Part shown: piece by piece, positions 4,227 to 6,223 of the stretch | Layout: every line of letters starts with the position of its first letter | Position numbering within the stretch: position 1 is the stretch's first letter | Origin: Clostridia bacterium | Lineage (GTDB): Bacteria > Bacillota > Clostridia > Oscillospirales > CAG-272 | Assembly (NCBI GenBank): GCA_024404655.1 | Contig: JAKSPR010000178.1 | Location: forward strand, 1 to 6,223 | Length of the DNA stretch: 6,223 nt | Direction: 5' to 3' | Translations under genes and position numbers: made by a program | The notes under the pieces: model-generated | The model's database searches: none | What the model saw: only the letters and a program-made list of their open reading frames with translations | Told to the model about the DNA's origin: nothing

Positions 4227-6223
4227 AGCAAACGAAAATGACAGCCGAAACACTGATGCGCGGCCTTGACGCGGTGAACCCCGCATGGATCCATGATGCA
4301 GGAAATGAAGAAGCGCTGCGTCTTGCGGCGGAAAACAGCCGCCGAAAGAGGGAACAGAAACACTTTGTCGGCTATGAGCTGAAAAAACTGCTTGGTGTGC
4401 GGTATCTGTGGGTGTTCCTTCTGATTCTCCTGATTCTCAACTCCGTCACAGCATGGTTTACGGCAGGCAATACGCATGCCGCCATGGAACCCGCCGATCA
4501 GATCGCCGAATTTTTTGAAAAGTACCGGGAAGACCCCGCCGGGATAGACGCACACTATCAAGAAATGCAGGCATTCAGAAAAGAACAGGAACGTCTGTTA
4601 TCAGAGGCAATCCGGGCCGGAAACTACGATTTTAAGATGGAAACCCTCCCGGATCTCTACTCTGATGTTGATTCCTACCCCGATTCCATGCTGTTTGAAA
4701 AACTCTATGCAACGCTGGAAGCGGCTGAAAACTATCCTTCCCAGCTTGACACCGTCATCGCGCGGGCAAAGCAGAATCTGTCCTCGCTTTCCTATATGGG
4801 AATCCGGGAGGATGCGTTTTCATACCGCTATCAGGAACGTGTGATCGACCTGTACGAAAGAATGCGCGATACAGTCACGATCCAGGCAGAATATACCCGC
4901 GGCTGGCAGGAGTATTTCTCCTATGAAACCGTGAATCTGTTTTTGTTCTTCATGCTGATCATGCTTGCAAGTCTGATTTTTGCTGGAGAGGGACAGAGCG
5001 GATTTCTCCCCGTCATGCGCACAACAAAGAACGGACGCGCAAGAACGGCAGCAGCCAAAGTGCTGACCATGCTGTTTTTATCCTGTGTCTTTACACTGTT
5101 GTTCACCATATCGACCTTTGCCGTCTTCGGACTGCGCATCGGTTATTCATCACCCGATAATGCCATACAAGCCCTGTCCGCATTTACCTATTCACCGTAC
5201 CGGATCACCATCGGCGCGTTTTTCTGGATCACACTTGGTCTGCGGATGCTGACCGCCGCCGTATTTTCCAGGCTGCTTTTGTTGCTCTCGGTCTTCTTTT
5301 ATCACTATGTTCTTATCTATTTTGCGGGTCTTTTTGTGTTCGGCATCAACTTTTTACTTTACTCGATCCGCTATGTGGATGCAAACAACCTGTTCCGGAA
5401 TCTGAATCTGATGACCGCATCTGCCGTCATGCCGCTGTTTGAACGGTACCGGGCAATGAATTTCTTCGGGGAGGTTATCGGCTTCGTTCCGGTCATGGAG
5501 ATTCTGTTTCCGTGTCTTCTGCTCCTGTGCTCCGGCGGGGTGATATTCTTTTTTGCCAAAGGCACCCGCATCGTCCGTATCGGCTGGGCGGATGCTCTGA
5601 TATCCGCTCTTATGACTGTTTCTGCAAAGCTGCGCGGCATGCGTCTTGGAGGAACGGCAAAAAGGGAACATCGTGTACTCCGTGCACGGTATTATAGTTC
5701 CTCGCTTTTCTTTGCGGAATGTTATAAGACCCTGATCTCTTCCCGGTTCTGGATTCCGGTACTGATCATTCTCTGTGTAAAGATGTGGTATGCCGCACAG
5801 ATAAGCGCACCTGTAAAGTCCTACGCCGATGCTGTCTACCACGAATACATGACGACAATGGAAGGGGAACTGACGGACGAAAAACTTGCTTATCTCGAAA
5901 GCGAACGCGCCGCAATCACGGAAACCCTCTCCCGGCGGGAGACAATGATGGAATCCTATCTGAACGAAGAGATTTCTTTTGAAGAATACCACAAGTACCT
6001 CTCGGATTACAACTATGCCTATTCCCGTGACGAGCTTCTGCGTGTCATCGAGGACCATGCGGGATATCTTGAGCAAAAGGCCGCGGAGACCGGTGTGCAG
6101 GGCTGGTTCGTATATGATACCGGATGGAACAAACTCTATCAGGGGGACGCTGATCTGTTCCTCTATGTGTCATTGCTGCTTCTTTTTGTCGGCTCCTTTG
6201 CGGCGGAATATGTCCAGAAATCC
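4223..6223 (+). CDS. Large duplicated ABC-2-like permease, incomplete at the window end
   Basis: The frame starts at ATG 4223, overlapping the sigma-factor stop, with GGGGAGGG upstream, and stays open for 667 codons to the last base; the C-terminus lies outside. Residues 1-55 are soluble and charged. Hydrophobic segments lie near 61-80, 237-255, 278-303, 330-348, 351-380 and 418-445, the six-segment pattern of an ABC-2-type permease. A soluble, helix-rich loop of about 155 residues (83-236) probably lies outside the cell. After a cytoplasmic linker (446-508) the pattern restarts: a segment at 509-526, a soluble loop (527-644) and another segment at 645-661. Matching signatures in both halves (K-x-L-[LI]-x-x-R-[FY] at 54-61 and 502-509; LFL[FY] at 239 and 645; FA[GA]E at 253 and 659) show an internal duplication. 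It likely pairs with an ABC ATPase encoded downstream. Exporter or sensor role is inferred; the substrate is unknown. Confidence 0.75.
   Translation, partial: MKQTKMTAETLMRGLDAVNPAWIHDAGNEEALRLAAENSRRKREQKHFVGYELKKLLGVRYLWVFLLILLILNSVTAWFTAGNTHAAMEPADQIAEFFEKYREDPAGIDAHYQEMQAFRKEQERLLSEAIRAGNYDFKMETLPDLYSDVDSYPDSMLFEKLYATLEAAENYPSQLDTVIARAKQNLSSLSYMGIREDAFSYRYQERVIDLYERMRDTVTIQAEYTRGWQEYFSYETVNLFLFFMLIMLASLIFAGEGQSGFLPVMRTTKNGRARTAAAKVLTMLFLSCVFTLLFTISTFAVFGLRIGYSSPDNAIQALSAFTYSPYRITIGAFFWITLGLRMLTAAVFSRLLLLLSVFFYHYVLIYFAGLFVFGINFLLYSIRYVDANNLFRNLNLMTASAVMPLFERYRAMNFFGEVIGFVPVMEILFPCLLLLCSGGVIFFFAKGTRIVRIGWADALISALMTVSAKLRGMRLGGTAKREHRVLRARYYSSSLFFAECYKTLISSRFWIPVLIILCVKMWYAAQISAPVKSYADAVYHEYMTTMEGELTDEKLAYLESERAAITETLSRRETMMESYLNEEISFEEYHKYLSDYNYAYSRDELLRVIEDHAGYLEQKAAETGVQGWFVYDTGWNKLYQGDADLFLYVSLLLLFVGSFAAEYVQKS

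Noticed and set aside
4421..4438. Two tandem copies of CTGATTCTC in the first membrane segment of the permease
   Set aside because: It encodes LIL-LIL in a leucine/isoleucine-rich helix. Two 9-base copies are expected from codon repetition, and a change in copy number would not shift the frame.
5354..6076. Minus-strand open frame of 240 codons opposite the permease
   Set aside because: It is antisense to the continuous permease frame, whose duplicated signatures confirm the plus-strand reading, and it has no recognisable domain.

Overview
The window reads as chromosomal DNA of a mid-GC Firmicute, most likely a clostridial (Oscillospiraceae/Lachnospiraceae-like) gut or rumen bacterium. This placement is an inference from three things: Gram-positive style Shine-Dalgarno sites (AAAGGAGA, AAGGAGGG), housekeeping promoters of consensus type, and the gene families present. 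All supported genes lie on the + strand, in four apparent transcription units separated by hairpins. No gap between genes exceeds 300 bases; the longest (about 862-1097) holds a terminator and a promoter. I see no tRNA, rRNA, CRISPR array or insertion sequence.

Region 1 (1-903): an AT-rich gene for a 35-residue acidic peptide, a perfect 10-bp hairpin, then a lipoprotein whose mature chain is almost entirely a proline- and acid-rich disordered segment. A UUCG-looped intrinsic terminator closes the unit. Region 2 (1001-2617): a near-consensus promoter, a xylose-isomerase-like TIM-barrel protein (sugar phosphate isomerase/epimerase family) and, 15 bases downstream, a metallo-beta-lactamase-fold hydrolase of the glyoxalase II type. 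A long GC-rich hairpin follows. Together they look like a small carbohydrate or metabolite-repair operon, with substrates unknown. Region 3 (2663-3556): a class I SAM-dependent methyltransferase driven by a perfect -35/-10 promoter whose 17-bp spacer is filled by a 7+7 bp palindrome, the arrangement expected of a TetR-type operator. It ends in a clear terminator.

Region 4 (about 3595-6223, runs off the window): an ECF-type sigma factor overlapped by 4 bases by a large membrane protein that is still open at the window end (667 codons). This protein is a tandem duplication of an ABC-2-like permease unit, with a large extracytoplasmic helical domain between the first two membrane segments of each unit. 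No separate anti-sigma gene follows the sigma factor. The soluble N-terminus of the permease sits where an anti-sigma domain would be expected, so a sensor-transporter that controls its own sigma factor is possible. This is the most interesting hypothesis in the window.
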